DNA from: Acidithiobacillus ferrivorans
GTDB taxonomy: Bacteria > Pseudomonadota > Gammaproteobacteria > Acidithiobacillales > Acidithiobacillaceae
Length of the DNA: 35,961 nt
NCBI GenBank assembly: GCA_020723125.1
Contig: DYJM01000010.1
Location: 1-35,961, forward strand
Direction of reading: 5' to 3'
The notes beneath the pieces were generated by a model. The model saw only the letters and a list, made by a program, of their open reading frames with translations, ran no database searches and was not told the origin of the DNA. The translations under genes were made by a program, and so were the position numbers. Shown piece after piece: positions 14,823 to 22,951 of the stretch. Within the stretch, counting starts at the first letter, position 1; the number at the start of each line of letters is the position of its first letter.

Positions 14823-17228
14823 ATGACTGCGAAGTACATACGTTTTTTTAATGAGATTCGCATAGAAGATGTGCCCTTGGTCGGTGGTAAAAATGCTTCT
14901 TTGGGAGAGATGTATCGCCAACTCACGCCGCAGGGAGTAAAAGTACCCAATGGCTTTGCCATTACCGGCGACGCCTATCACCATCTGCTGGATCAGGCCG
15001 GTGCCTGGCCCAAACTGCATGAAGCACTGGACGGCCTCAACCCCGATAATGTCCACGATCTGGCCATGCGGGGTGCCAAGGCCCGGGAAATTGTCTACAG
15101 CGCGCCCCTTCCCGAAGATTTGCAAACCGAAATTTTGGCCGCTTATGCCCAATTACGTCAGGAATACGGAGACACCCTGTCTTTGGCCGTTCGTTCATCT
15201 GCCACTGCAGAAGACCTGCCTACGGCCAGTTTCGCTGGTCAGCAGGATACTTATCTGAACATTTCCGGTGAGGCCGCTTTGCTGGATGCCTGTCGGCGCT
15301 GCTTTGCCAGCCTGTTTACCGATCGGGCCATTCATTATCGCGTTGATCAGGGCTTTGATCATTTCAAGGTGGCCCTATCGATTGTCGTCATGAAAATGGT
15401 GCGCTCCGATCTCGCCACCAGCGGCGTCATGTTTTCGCTGGACACTGAAACCGGTTTTAGAGATGCCGTCTTTATTACGGCATCCTGGGGGCTGGGTGAA
15501 AATGTCGTCCAGGGAACCGTCAATCCCGATGAATATTATGTCTTCAAGCCCGCCTTCCAGAAGGGGAAAAAGGCAGTTTTGCGCAGGGTCCTGGGCAGCA
15601 AAAAAATCAAGATGATATACACCGAAGGAGACACCCACCACGGGACCCGCAATGTACCGACACATCGCGATGAACAGGAACGCTTTTGTTTGAAGGATGA
15701 GGATATATTCATCCTCGCCGATTACGCCATCAAAATTGAAAATCACTACAGCCAGAAAATGGGCGAAGGCCGACCCATGGACATGGAGTGGGCAAAAGAC
15801 GGACTGGATGGTGCCATTTACATGGTGCAGGCCCGACCGGAGACCGTTGCCTCGCAAAAGAAGGGACAAATTCTGGAGGAGTATATTCTGGGTGAACGCG
15901 GAAAACGTCTTGGCAGCGGCCGGGCCGTGGGCAGTAAAATTGCTGCCGGACCCGTCCGGATTATTCGTAGTCTTGAACATCTCGCCGAGTTTCGCCCCGG
16001 TGAAATACTGGTAGCAGACACCACCACCCCAGATTGGGAGCCGGTCATGAAAAATGCAGTGGCGGTCATCACCAATCGCGGTGGACGTACCTGCCACGCT
16101 GCCATCATTGCCCGTGAACTGGGGATACCGGCGGTGGTCGGCGCAGAAACAGCCACCGAAATACTGCATGACGGCGAACCGGTCACGGTTTCCTGTGCGG
16201 AAGGGGACATGGGCTATATTTATGCAGGTCAATTGCCGTTTACCGTTCAGCATACCGATCTGGCCGCACTCCCCCGACCCAAAACCAAAATCATGATCAA
16301 TCTGGGCAACCCGGAAATTGCTTTCCAGACGGCCAATCTCCCCAGCGATGGGATTGGTCTGGCGCGGATGGAATTCATCATCAGCAATACCATCAAGGCG
16401 CACCCCATGGCTTTGCTCTATCCGGAAAAGGTCAAAGACCCGCAGGAGCGTCTGGCCCTGGCAAAGCTCACCCAAGGCTACACACGGCCCCAGGATTTTT
16501 TTGTGGAACGGCTATCAGAGGGCGTCGGCACCCTGGCTGCCGCCTTTTATCCCAAACCGGTAGTGGTACGTATGTCTGATTTCAAAAGCAACGAGTATGC
16601 CTCATTGCTTGGGGGTCGCGGCTTCGAACCCGAGGAAGACAACCCCATGCTGGGCTTTCGCGGCGCTTCCCGCTATGCACATCCAGCGTACAAAGAAGGT
16701 TTTCATCTGGAATGCCTGGCCATGAAAAGAGTGCGCGAAACCATGGGCCTGGATAATGTCATTTTGATGCTGCCTTTTGTACGCCGCGTGCAGGAAGCCG
16801 ACGACGTTCTTGCGCAAATGACAGAATTTGGCCTGAAGCGCGGCGAAAATGGCCTGAAAATTTATGCCATGTGCGAAGTCCCCAACAACGTGCTTTTGAT
16901 TGATGCGTTTGCCCAGCGCTTTGACGGATTTTCCATTGGCAGTAATGATCTCACCCAACTCACGCTCGGAGTGGATCGGGATTCGGAAATTGTCGCCTTT
17001 GACTACGACGAGCGCGACGAAGGCGTGAAAACCATGATCCGCCTCGCTGTGGATGGCTGTAAACGGCATGGCATCCACTCTGGAATTTGTGGTCAGGCGC
17101 CTTCAGACTATCCGGAAATGGCTGAGTTTCTGGTCGATATTGGCATTGAATCCATGAGCCTCAACCCCGATTCCGTACTGAAAACCACCCTGCATGTTCT
17201 GGAACTGGAAAAGCGAGAAGCCCCTTGA
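14823..17228 (+). CDS. ppsA: Phosphoenolpyruvate synthase
   Basis: PEP synthase (pyruvate, water dikinase) converts pyruvate and ATP to PEP, AMP and phosphate, feeding gluconeogenesis. Domain order is an N-terminal ATP-grasp domain (ENVPLVGGKNASLGEM-type start, AVRSSATAEDLPTASFAGQQDTYLN), a central phosphohistidine domain with GGRTCHAAIIARELGIPAVVG (catalytic His425), and a C-terminal PEP/pyruvate TIM barrel with GSNDLTQLTLGVDRDS and GICGQAPSD (catalytic Cys756). At 801 aa it is full length. The ATG is preceded by GGAGAAAATCCT. Its stop overlaps the gpmI TTG. Confidence 0.97.
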   Translation: MTAKYIRFFNEIRIEDVPLVGGKNASLGEMYRQLTPQGVKVPNGFAITGDAYHHLLDQAGAWPKLHEALDGLNPDNVHDLAMRGAKAREIVYSAPLPEDLQTEILAAYAQLRQEYGDTLSLAVRSSATAEDLPTASFAGQQDTYLNISGEAALLDACRRCFASLFTDRAIHYRVDQGFDHFKVALSIVVMKMVRSDLATSGVMFSLDTETGFRDAVFITASWGLGENVVQGTVNPDEYYVFKPAFQKGKKAVLRRVLGSKKIKMIYTEGDTHHGTRNVPTHRDEQERFCLKDEDIFILADYAIKIENHYSQKMGEGRPMDMEWAKDGLDGAIYMVQARPETVASQKKGQILEEYILGERGKRLGSGRAVGSKIAAGPVRIIRSLEHLAEFRPGEILVADTTTPDWEPVMKNAVAVITNRGGRTCHAAIIARELGIPAVVGAETATEILHDGEPVTVSCAEGDMGYIYAGQLPFTVQHTDLAALPRPKTKIMINLGNPEIAFQTANLPSDGIGLARMEFIISNTIKAHPMALLYPEKVKDPQERLALAKLTQGYTRPQDFFVERLSEGVGTLAAAFYPKPVVVRMSDFKSNEYASLLGGRGFEPEEDNPMLGFRGASRYAHPAYKEGFHLECLAMKRVRETMGLDNVILMLPFVRRVQEADDVLAQMTEFGLKRGENGLKIYAMCEVPNNVLLIDAFAQRFDGFSIGSNDLTQLTLGVDRDSEIVAFDYDERDEGVKTMIRLAVDGCKRHGIHSGICGQAPSDYPEMAEFLVDIGIESMSLNPDSVLKTTLHVLELEKREAP

Positions 17229-18748
17229 ATATTCAACCCGTGCTCTTGGTCATTTTTGATGGTTTCGGCCTGAACCCCAATCGGGCCTACAACGGCTGGG
17301 CACAGGCCCACACGCCGCATCTGGATCATTATTTTGCCAGTCACCCCCATACCGCCCTGCAGGCATCCGGGCGGGCTGTGGGCCTGCCCGACGGACAATT
17401 TGGAAATTCAGAGGTCGGTCATTTGACTTTGGGTTCGGGGCGCATTCTGCTTCAGGACATGGTCCGCATATCGGACAGTCTGGCGGATGGCAGTTTTTCC
17501 AGGATTCAGAATTGGCAAAAAATCTTGCAAAATACCCGGCGCCTGCATCTGGTCGGGATGGTCTCCGATGGTGGCGTGCATTCTCATATCGACCATTTGC
17601 TGGAGATTCTCCCTCTGCTGGTACAGGCGGGTGTAGAACCGATTATCCACATGATTACGGATGGGCGGGACACCGCCCCGCAATGTGCAGATGTTTTCGT
17701 CCAGATTCTGGAAAAGCGCCTGCAGGAACTGGGCAGCGGCAAAATTGCCAGCGTCTGTGGCCGCTATACCGCCATGGATCGTGCCAGTCATTGGGATCGC
17801 ACCAAAAAAGCCTGGGCCGTCTTGCTGAAAGGTGAGGGACTTCAGTCAGCAACCGCCCTGTCGGCTGTTCAGGAAGCCTGGCGACGCGGCGAAGGAGATG
17901 AATTTGTTCAACCCACCGTCATCGGCAAGCCCCAGGAAAACCGGATTGCCGCCGATGAACCCGTATTCTTTTTCAACTTTCGCTCTGACCGCATGCGGCA
18001 ACTGAGCGCCGCCGTGGCCATGCCCGAATTTGAACATTTTGATCGCGGTTCAGAAAAGGCCAGAACCGCCCTTTGCATGACTTCCTACAATGACGACTAC
18101 CCCTTTCCGGTCCTGTTCCCGCCGGAAATCCCGACAAAAGTTTTGGCGGAAGTCATCAGTGACGCCGGCCTGCAACAATTCCACTGCGCAGAAACGGAAA
18201 AATATGCGCATGTCACCTATTTTTTTAACGGTGGCCGCGAAGAACCCTTTGCGGGGGAGGATCGCGAGATCATTCCATCGCCACAGGTAGCCACCTATGA
18301 TCTCCAGCCCGAAATGAGTGCGGCAAAAGTCGCAGATCGTATCATTGCAGCACTGGAAAGCGACCAATATCACTTTGTTATTGTCAATTTTGCCAATGGT
18401 GACATGGTCGGTCATACCGCCAAAATCCCGGCCATTCTTCGTGCGGTAGAAACGCTTGATCTCCAATTTCATCGGATTACCCAGGTAGCCCTTCAGCACG
18501 GTTTCAAAATCATCCTCACGGCTGATCACGGCAATTGCGATGAAATGGTGGATCCAGTGACCGGTGAGCCTCATACCCAGCACACGGTCTATCCCGTCCC
18601 CATGCTCCTGATTGGCCACGAAGGTGTAAAGTTGGGAATTGGCCGGGGCACCGCCGATATTGCGCCAACGATTCTTGATCTCATGGGACTTTCCCAGCCG
18701 TCCGAAATGACGGGGAAAAGCCTGATTCTCCGGGACAAGCTGCGTTGA
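17225..18748 (+). CDS. gpmI: 2,3-bisphosphoglycerate-independent phosphoglycerate mutase
   Basis: A cofactor-independent, Mn-dependent phosphoglycerate mutase interconverting 3- and 2-phosphoglycerate, an alkaline-phosphatase-superfamily enzyme. The metal Asp is in LLVIFDGFGLN (Asp12) and the phospho-Ser in GNSEVGHLTLGSGR (Ser62). Later blocks include HMITDGRDTAPQ, CGRYTAMDRASHWDRT, NFRSDRMRQL, NFANGDMVGHT and LTADHGNCDEM. Full length at 507 aa. The start is TTG 17225, overlapping the ppsA stop as TTGA, with GAGAAG just upstream. Together with PpsA it makes the pyruvate-to-3PG direction of lower gluconeogenesis. Confidence 0.96.
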   Translation: MNIQPVLLVIFDGFGLNPNRAYNGWAQAHTPHLDHYFASHPHTALQASGRAVGLPDGQFGNSEVGHLTLGSGRILLQDMVRISDSLADGSFSRIQNWQKILQNTRRLHLVGMVSDGGVHSHIDHLLEILPLLVQAGVEPIIHMITDGRDTAPQCADVFVQILEKRLQELGSGKIASVCGRYTAMDRASHWDRTKKAWAVLLKGEGLQSATALSAVQEAWRRGEGDEFVQPTVIGKPQENRIAADEPVFFFNFRSDRMRQLSAAVAMPEFEHFDRGSEKARTALCMTSYNDDYPFPVLFPPEIPTKVLAEVISDAGLQQFHCAETEKYAHVTYFFNGGREEPFAGEDREIIPSPQVATYDLQPEMSAAKVADRIIAALESDQYHFVIVNFANGDMVGHTAKIPAILRAVETLDLQFHRITQVALQHGFKIILTADHGNCDEMVDPVTGEPHTQHTVYPVPMLLIGHEGVKLGIGRGTADIAPTILDLMGLSQPSEMTGKSLILRDKLR

Positions 18749-20286
18749 ATCCAGATCCAAGCGCCGACATTCACGCAAGTACTGCCAATGCCGCTGGATT
18801 AAAAAACTCTACTGCGTCACCTGTGGATTCTTCGCACCTTATTCATCCCGATCATGCCGCAATGACCGCCATACTCGACAACAGCCCGATGTTGCCGATC
18901 CACTATCGGATTTGGGCCTTGTCCACAGGGGGCACTTTATTGAGTGGAGTTTCCATGTTTTTGCTGGGCGTCACCCTGCCACTGGTAATTCCCCGCTTTC
19001 ACATGCCTGCCAGCAGTGTCGGTATGGTAGCCGCCATGCTCATGGGGGGAACCGTCATCGGTGCCCTGTTGGGCGGACATATTGCCGATCGTTGGGGGCG
19101 CAAACCGGTCATGATCAGCGATATGATTTTGTTGATCATTGCCGCCACATTAGCGGCACTTGCGCCCAATGCCACCATTCTGACCCAGGCGGAACTGTTG
19201 CTGGGTATCGGTGTCGGCATGGACTTTCCGGTCGCCAGCAGCTATCTGGCAGAATTCATGCCTCAGGGACGCCGGGGCAGAATGATGGCTGCTTCCATCG
19301 CTATTCAGTCCGTCGGCATGTTGGCGGGCGTCGCCTTGGCCATTCTCCTGCTGCAAAATGCCCGGCCGGGCGAAGATACCTGGCGTTGGTTACTGGCCGC
19401 AGAAATTCTGGTGGTGCTTCCCTATCTGATCGGCCGCCTGAGCCTGCCGGAAAGCGTACGCTGGTGCATGGGACATGGCCGCAATGCCCAGGCCGCCAAA
19501 ATTCTCACCCGCTTTGTACCCAACCAGAAAAAACAATTGCTGCAGATTGCCCAACGCCTGGGTAGAAAACATCATCATGTTGCCAAAATTCTGCCAGGTC
19601 ATCGCCTGGGTATCGCCACGTTATTTGCGCCGGAATATCGTCGGCGGACCCTGCTGGTGACTCTTCCCTGGTTTTTTATGGATGTTGCCACCTATGGAAT
19701 AGGTTTATTTACCACGATTCTGCTCGGCAGTATGCGCAGCGATCTGCCCGCATTTAGCTCTACCTTGGGACGGGATCTCAGCAACGCATTGGATAGTGGC
19801 AAGGTGGACCTGTTCCTGCTACTGGGTTCGCTGTTGTCGCTCTGGGCAGTTCCCAAACTGGGACGTATTCATATGCAACTCATTGGGTTTTTCGGCATGA
19901 TCCTGGGAATGACGCTTCTGCTGATTGCTGCACATCAGCATGCAGAAAATGTCATTCAAAAATATTTCATGATCCTCGGCGGCTTTATGCTTTTCAATTT
20001 ATTCATGACCATGGGTCCCAATGCCACCACCTTCATTTTACCAACCGAAATGTATCCTACCCAGGTACGCGCCTTTGGTGCCGGTTTTGCCGCAGCAATT
20101 GCCAAAATAGGCGCCACCATCAGTGTGTTTTTATTGCCACTCATTCAGGCAAACTGGGGCCTTTCAGCCGTATTGCTGCTCATGATTCTGGTAAGCCTGC
20201 TCGGCCTGGGAATGACCTGGACCTTCCGGGTCCATGGCCATGGCAAAACCCTCGAAGAACATCATGGCCCGGAAGTACCACAATAG
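18745..20286 (+). CDS. MFS transporter, PHS/sugar-porter-like
   Basis: A twelve-TM MFS carrier with an N-terminal hydrophilic tail of about 50 residues. Motifs are GGHIADRWGRK, LLGIGVGMDFPVASSYLAEF, and MGPNATTFILPTEMYPTQVRAFGAGFAAAIAK, the last close to the PHS (phosphate:H+ symporter) signature. It is clearly paralogous to the partial MFS protein at the window start. The longest start is TTG 18745, overlapping the gpmI stop (TTGA). ATG 18862 is an alternative that removes most of the tail. An insertion of about 30 residues (RSDLPAFSSTLGRDLSNALDSGK) lies between TM7 and TM8. Substrate unknown; co-transcription with glycolytic genes hints at phosphate or a phosphorylated or organic compound. 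Confidence 0.87.
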   Translation: MNPDPSADIHASTANAAGLKNSTASPVDSSHLIHPDHAAMTAILDNSPMLPIHYRIWALSTGGTLLSGVSMFLLGVTLPLVIPRFHMPASSVGMVAAMLMGGTVIGALLGGHIADRWGRKPVMISDMILLIIAATLAALAPNATILTQAELLLGIGVGMDFPVASSYLAEFMPQGRRGRMMAASIAIQSVGMLAGVALAILLLQNARPGEDTWRWLLAAEILVVLPYLIGRLSLPESVRWCMGHGRNAQAAKILTRFVPNQKKQLLQIAQRLGRKHHHVAKILPGHRLGIATLFAPEYRRRTLLVTLPWFFMDVATYGIGLFTTILLGSMRSDLPAFSSTLGRDLSNALDSGKVDLFLLLGSLLSLWAVPKLGRIHMQLIGFFGMILGMTLLLIAAHQHAENVIQKYFMILGGFMLFNLFMTMGPNATTFILPTEMYPTQVRAFGAGFAAAIAKIGATISVFLLPLIQANWGLSAVLLLMILVSLLGLGMTWTFRVHGHGKTLEEHHGPEVPQ

Positions 20287-20363
20287 CCTCATGCACCCAA
20301 ACCTGAATACGGCAGTTGGTCTGGGAGCTTTGCCGCAACTTTGGCCCGCGCCCTGCTAATTGC

Positions 20364-20753
20364 CTATTCCCGTCGCATTTCCACGCGGCGCTGCCAGGCC
20401 AGAATGGCGTCAATCACTTCCTGATCAAAGTCACGGCTTTCATGCTCCTTGATCAATTTGCGTACCCATTCCACCTGGCTACTGATTTCAAAGGTTTTCC
20501 GTATATCTGCAAAATACGGATCATTTTCGAGGTAACAGTTTTCCTGCAAAGTACTCCGCTTTATTTTCAGCGGCTTAGCCAATTCTGATTGGCAAATGAC
20601 CAGTTTGGAGCGAATTTCAGTGACGGTATATTTTTGAACCCCCTTAATCGTGCCACTATAAGGTACATGTTCGACGACCCAGAATACGTCACCGATTTCA
20701 GCGTCCGCAAAATCCAGTTGTTTATGATAAGCGTCATTTTTGGCAATAAGCAT
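20364..20753 (-). CDS. Hypothetical protein, 129 aa
   Basis: I do not recognise this protein. It is soluble and charged, with no signal peptide or TM segment. An N-terminal beta-rich part (GDVFWVVEHVPYSG, VQKYTVTEIRSKLVICQ) is followed by a helical C-terminal half (VEWVRKLIKEHESRDFDQEVIDAILAWQRRVEMRRE). Translation is well supported: AAGGAG lies seven bases before the ATG and overlaps the end of the upstream DUF423 gene, so the two are likely co-translated. Single Cys residues at CQSEL and ENCYLE show no metal motif. Confidence 0.65.
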   Translation of the reverse strand: MLIAKNDAYHKQLDFADAEIGDVFWVVEHVPYSGTIKGVQKYTVTEIRSKLVICQSELAKPLKIKRSTLQENCYLENDPYFADIRKTFEISSQVEWVRKLIKEHESRDFDQEVIDAILAWQRRVEMRRE

Positions 20754-20757
20754 AACA

Positions 20758-21180
20758 TTACTCCTTCACTTGCATGGATGCCCGCCAAAGGCCGACAGCA
20801 AGAAGCAACCAGGCGACAATCCATGCTGTGCCTCCCAAGGGGGCAAAAATTGCCCAGAATGACTGGCCGGTAATGACCAGCAAATACAGCCCCCCGCTGA
20901 AAAAAAGCACACCCAGAGCCATCAACAACGCCGAAGCACAAAGCAGCCTTCCTTTACCCCATAATCGAATCAAAATACCCAGCAGAACCAAGCCCAATGC
21001 ATTATAAATCTGAAAACGCACGGCAATATCGTACACATGCAAACTTTGCCTGCTCACCTGCCCAGCGACCAGATGGTCACCAGCCGCACCGGCAATAATA
21101 GCCAGCCCCACCAGCAAAGCACCTAACGCGGAAATTTGTCCTCCCCTGCGCGCGCCATTTTGATTACTGCATTCCGCCAT
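20758..21180 (-). CDS. DUF423-family membrane protein
   Basis: A small integral membrane protein of the DUF423 (YgdD-like) family, four TM helices, 140 aa, function unknown. Family-like features are LGALLVGLAIIAGAAGDHL near the N-terminus, a Y-rich FQIYNALGLVLLGIL helix and LFSGGLYLLVITG-type and FAPLGGTAWIVAWLLLA segments. The start is taken as ATG 21180 (MAECSNQNG) because AGGAGAAAGG lies directly upstream; the ORF-track start at 21237 has no such support. It heads a two-gene operon with the 129-aa hypothetical. Confidence 0.82.
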   Translation of the reverse strand: MAECSNQNGARRGGQISALGALLVGLAIIAGAAGDHLVAGQVSRQSLHVYDIAVRFQIYNALGLVLLGILIRLWGKGRLLCASALLMALGVLFFSGGLYLLVITGQSFWAIFAPLGGTAWIVAWLLLAVGLWRASMQVKE

Positions 21181-21256
21181 TCCTTTCTCCTGGTTCTGTA
21201 CCTCGCAGTTTCCGGGCATATCCCGCCCACCAGCCATGTGCAGCCAAATCTATTCT

Positions 21257-21286
21257 CTTATAGCCTACCTTCATGCCCTGATTCAA
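21257..21286 (-). promoter_or_regulatory. Predicted promoter of the DUF423 operon
   Basis: On the minus strand, TTGAAT (21286-21281), an 18-bp spacer and TATAAG (21262-21257). On the other strand an extended -10, TGCTATGCT (21318-21326), could serve the divergent epimerase gene, but I see no convincing -35 for it. Confidence 0.45.
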
Positions 21287-21358
21287 ACTTTCTGCAGCAT
21301 CGGAGCAGGCATAGCTGTGCTATGCTCTGGCTGATAATTTGTGGAGGAGTATAAGCGC

Positions 21359-22402
21359 ATGGCAACACATAAAATCTGTATTCTTGGAGGCACTGGTTTT
21401 GTCGGCCGCCATCTGGCGGAGCGCCTCAGTCAGGATGGGCAGCAGATTCGCATTCTGACCCGCAATCGGGAGCGTAACCGCGAAAACCTGCTGGTTCTGC
21501 CGCAGGTAGAGGTTGTTGAATGTAATGTGCATGACCCTATTGCGCTGGAGCAACAACTGAAAGGACGGGATGTAGTCATCAATCTGGTGGGCATCCTTAA
21601 CGAAAGCCATCCGGGGCGCAGCGATTATCCGCCCGAGCGCCACGGTGATTTTGAAAAAAACCATATTGAGCTCCCCCGCCTGGTCGCTAATCTTTGTGGA
21701 CATCTGGGTATTCCCCGGCTCCTGCATATGAGCGCCCTCGGTGCCAACCCCGTTGCCCCCAGTGCCTACCTGCGCTCCAAAGGCATCGGCGAAGAAATCA
21801 TCCGTCAAGCTGGGGAAAACAGCGCCCAAAAAGGTTATTTCAATTATCTGAATGGTCCGAAATTACTCTGGGGACGCGGTCTTAAAGTGACTTCATTTCG
21901 TCCTTCGATCATATTTGGTGAAGGGGACAGCTTCTTCAATCGCTTTGCTCAACTGCTGCGCAATATTCCTTTCTTTTTACCCATGGCTGGCACTGAGGCC
22001 AAAATGCAGCCGGTGTGGATTGAAGATGTAGTGAGTGCATTTGTGCAGTCCATAGACGACGAAAAGACGTATGGCAAGGCTTTTGATCTCTGTGGTCCCA
22101 AGGTCTATACCCTGGGCGAGCTGATCGCCTATACCCAAAGCCTGATTGGCACGCATCGCAAGGTGATTCCCCTCTGTCCCCTGTTGGGTAACCTGCAGGC
22201 AGGGATCATGGAAAAACTGCCCGGCAAAATGCTCACCCGCGATAATTTGAAATCATTGTCCGTAGATAACATTTCCAGCAAAAAGGATTTGCAGGAAGTA
22301 TTCAATATTCAGCCAACAGCCATTGAAAGTATCGTACCGACTTATCTGGGCGGCAAAGGTCAGCATACCGAACGCTTATCAGCAATCCGTAACCGCCGCT
22401 AA
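21359..22402 (+). CDS. Atypical SDR / NDUFA9-like NAD(P)-binding protein
   Basis: A 347-aa Rossmann-fold protein of the atypical short-chain dehydrogenase group related to the complex I 39-kDa subunit NDUFA9. The nucleotide-binding loop GGTGFVGRHLAERL is at residues 10-23. DVVINLVGILNES, MSALGANPVAPSAYLRSKGIGE (a YxxxK-type pair), TSFRPSIIFGEGDSFFNRFA and MQPVWIEDVVSAF are typical. In bacteria such proteins are linked to quinone or respiratory-chain biogenesis and lipid metabolism, but the substrate here is not known. ATG 21359 is preferred because GGAGGAG precedes it. Monocistronic; divergent from DUF423. Confidence 0.85.
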   Translation: MATHKICILGGTGFVGRHLAERLSQDGQQIRILTRNRERNRENLLVLPQVEVVECNVHDPIALEQQLKGRDVVINLVGILNESHPGRSDYPPERHGDFEKNHIELPRLVANLCGHLGIPRLLHMSALGANPVAPSAYLRSKGIGEEIIRQAGENSAQKGYFNYLNGPKLLWGRGLKVTSFRPSIIFGEGDSFFNRFAQLLRNIPFFLPMAGTEAKMQPVWIEDVVSAFVQSIDDEKTYGKAFDLCGPKVYTLGELIAYTQSLIGTHRKVIPLCPLLGNLQAGIMEKLPGKMLTRDNLKSLSVDNISSKKDLQEVFNIQPTAIESIVPTYLGGKGQHTERLSAIRNRR

Positions 22403-22527
22403 AACTGCAGCAGATAACCCTTCCCTGGTGGGCTTGGATGCTTTCTTACGGGCGAGGGACTTTGTCAGGGACGATCAGGCTGCCAGCTTATGCCACTGAA
22501 GCTCTTGGTAGATTTGCCATTTACAGC

Positions 22528-22947
22528 TTAGTGGGTAGCGGCACCCTGGTCGCCCTGCCCAAATTTTTCAATGAGCTCCTCAGCGAGTTCACTGGAGACT
22601 TCACCGAGAATCGCCGTCATCCCGGCACGAGCACGGGTATCACCCTGCGCTGCGGCGAGGCTGAACAACTCGTAAGCGCAGGATAAATCCTTGCGCAACC
22701 CCTGGCCTTGATAAAACAGCAAGCCCAGATTGAATTGCGCGGGTGCATCATTCTGGTCTGCCGCCGCACTGTACCAGCGCGCAGCTTCCCGATAATCCTG
22801 AGGGACCTCAGCCCCTTCGGCGTATTTCACGCCCATATTGAACTGGGCTACGGGATCTCCGGCCTGGGCACGGGCGCGGAGATCATCCAGATCATTGCGG
22901 ATGCCAGCCAGAGCCATGAGATCAAGGGTTTCACCATTTTTTGCCAT
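22528..22947 (-). CDS. Sel1-repeat (TPR-like) protein
   Basis: A 139-aa soluble protein with two or three Sel1 repeats, helical hairpins used for protein contacts: AQFNMGVKYAEGAEVPQDYREAARWYSAAADQ followed by AQFNLGLLFYQGQGLRKDLSCAYELFSLAAAQG. The start is ATG 22947 (MAKNGETLDL) rather than the longer ORF at 22989, which runs into opgH. It starts five bases upstream of the opgH stop's far side, so it is very probably co-transcribed with opgGH. A role in organising or regulating glucan synthesis is only an inference. Confidence 0.82.
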   Translation of the reverse strand: MAKNGETLDLMALAGIRNDLDDLRARAQAGDPVAQFNMGVKYAEGAEVPQDYREAARWYSAAADQNDAPAQFNLGLLFYQGQGLRKDLSCAYELFSLAAAQGDTRARAGMTAILGEVSSELAEELIEKFGQGDQGAATH

Positions 22948-22951
22948 AGGG

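Noticed and set aside
15375-16475. 366-aa ORF (-)
   Set aside because: Entirely antisense to ppsA, which has intact motifs; no recognisable protein character.
22438-22686. 82-aa ORF (+)
   Set aside because: Mostly antisense to the Sel1-repeat gene; no ribosome-binding site or homology signs.
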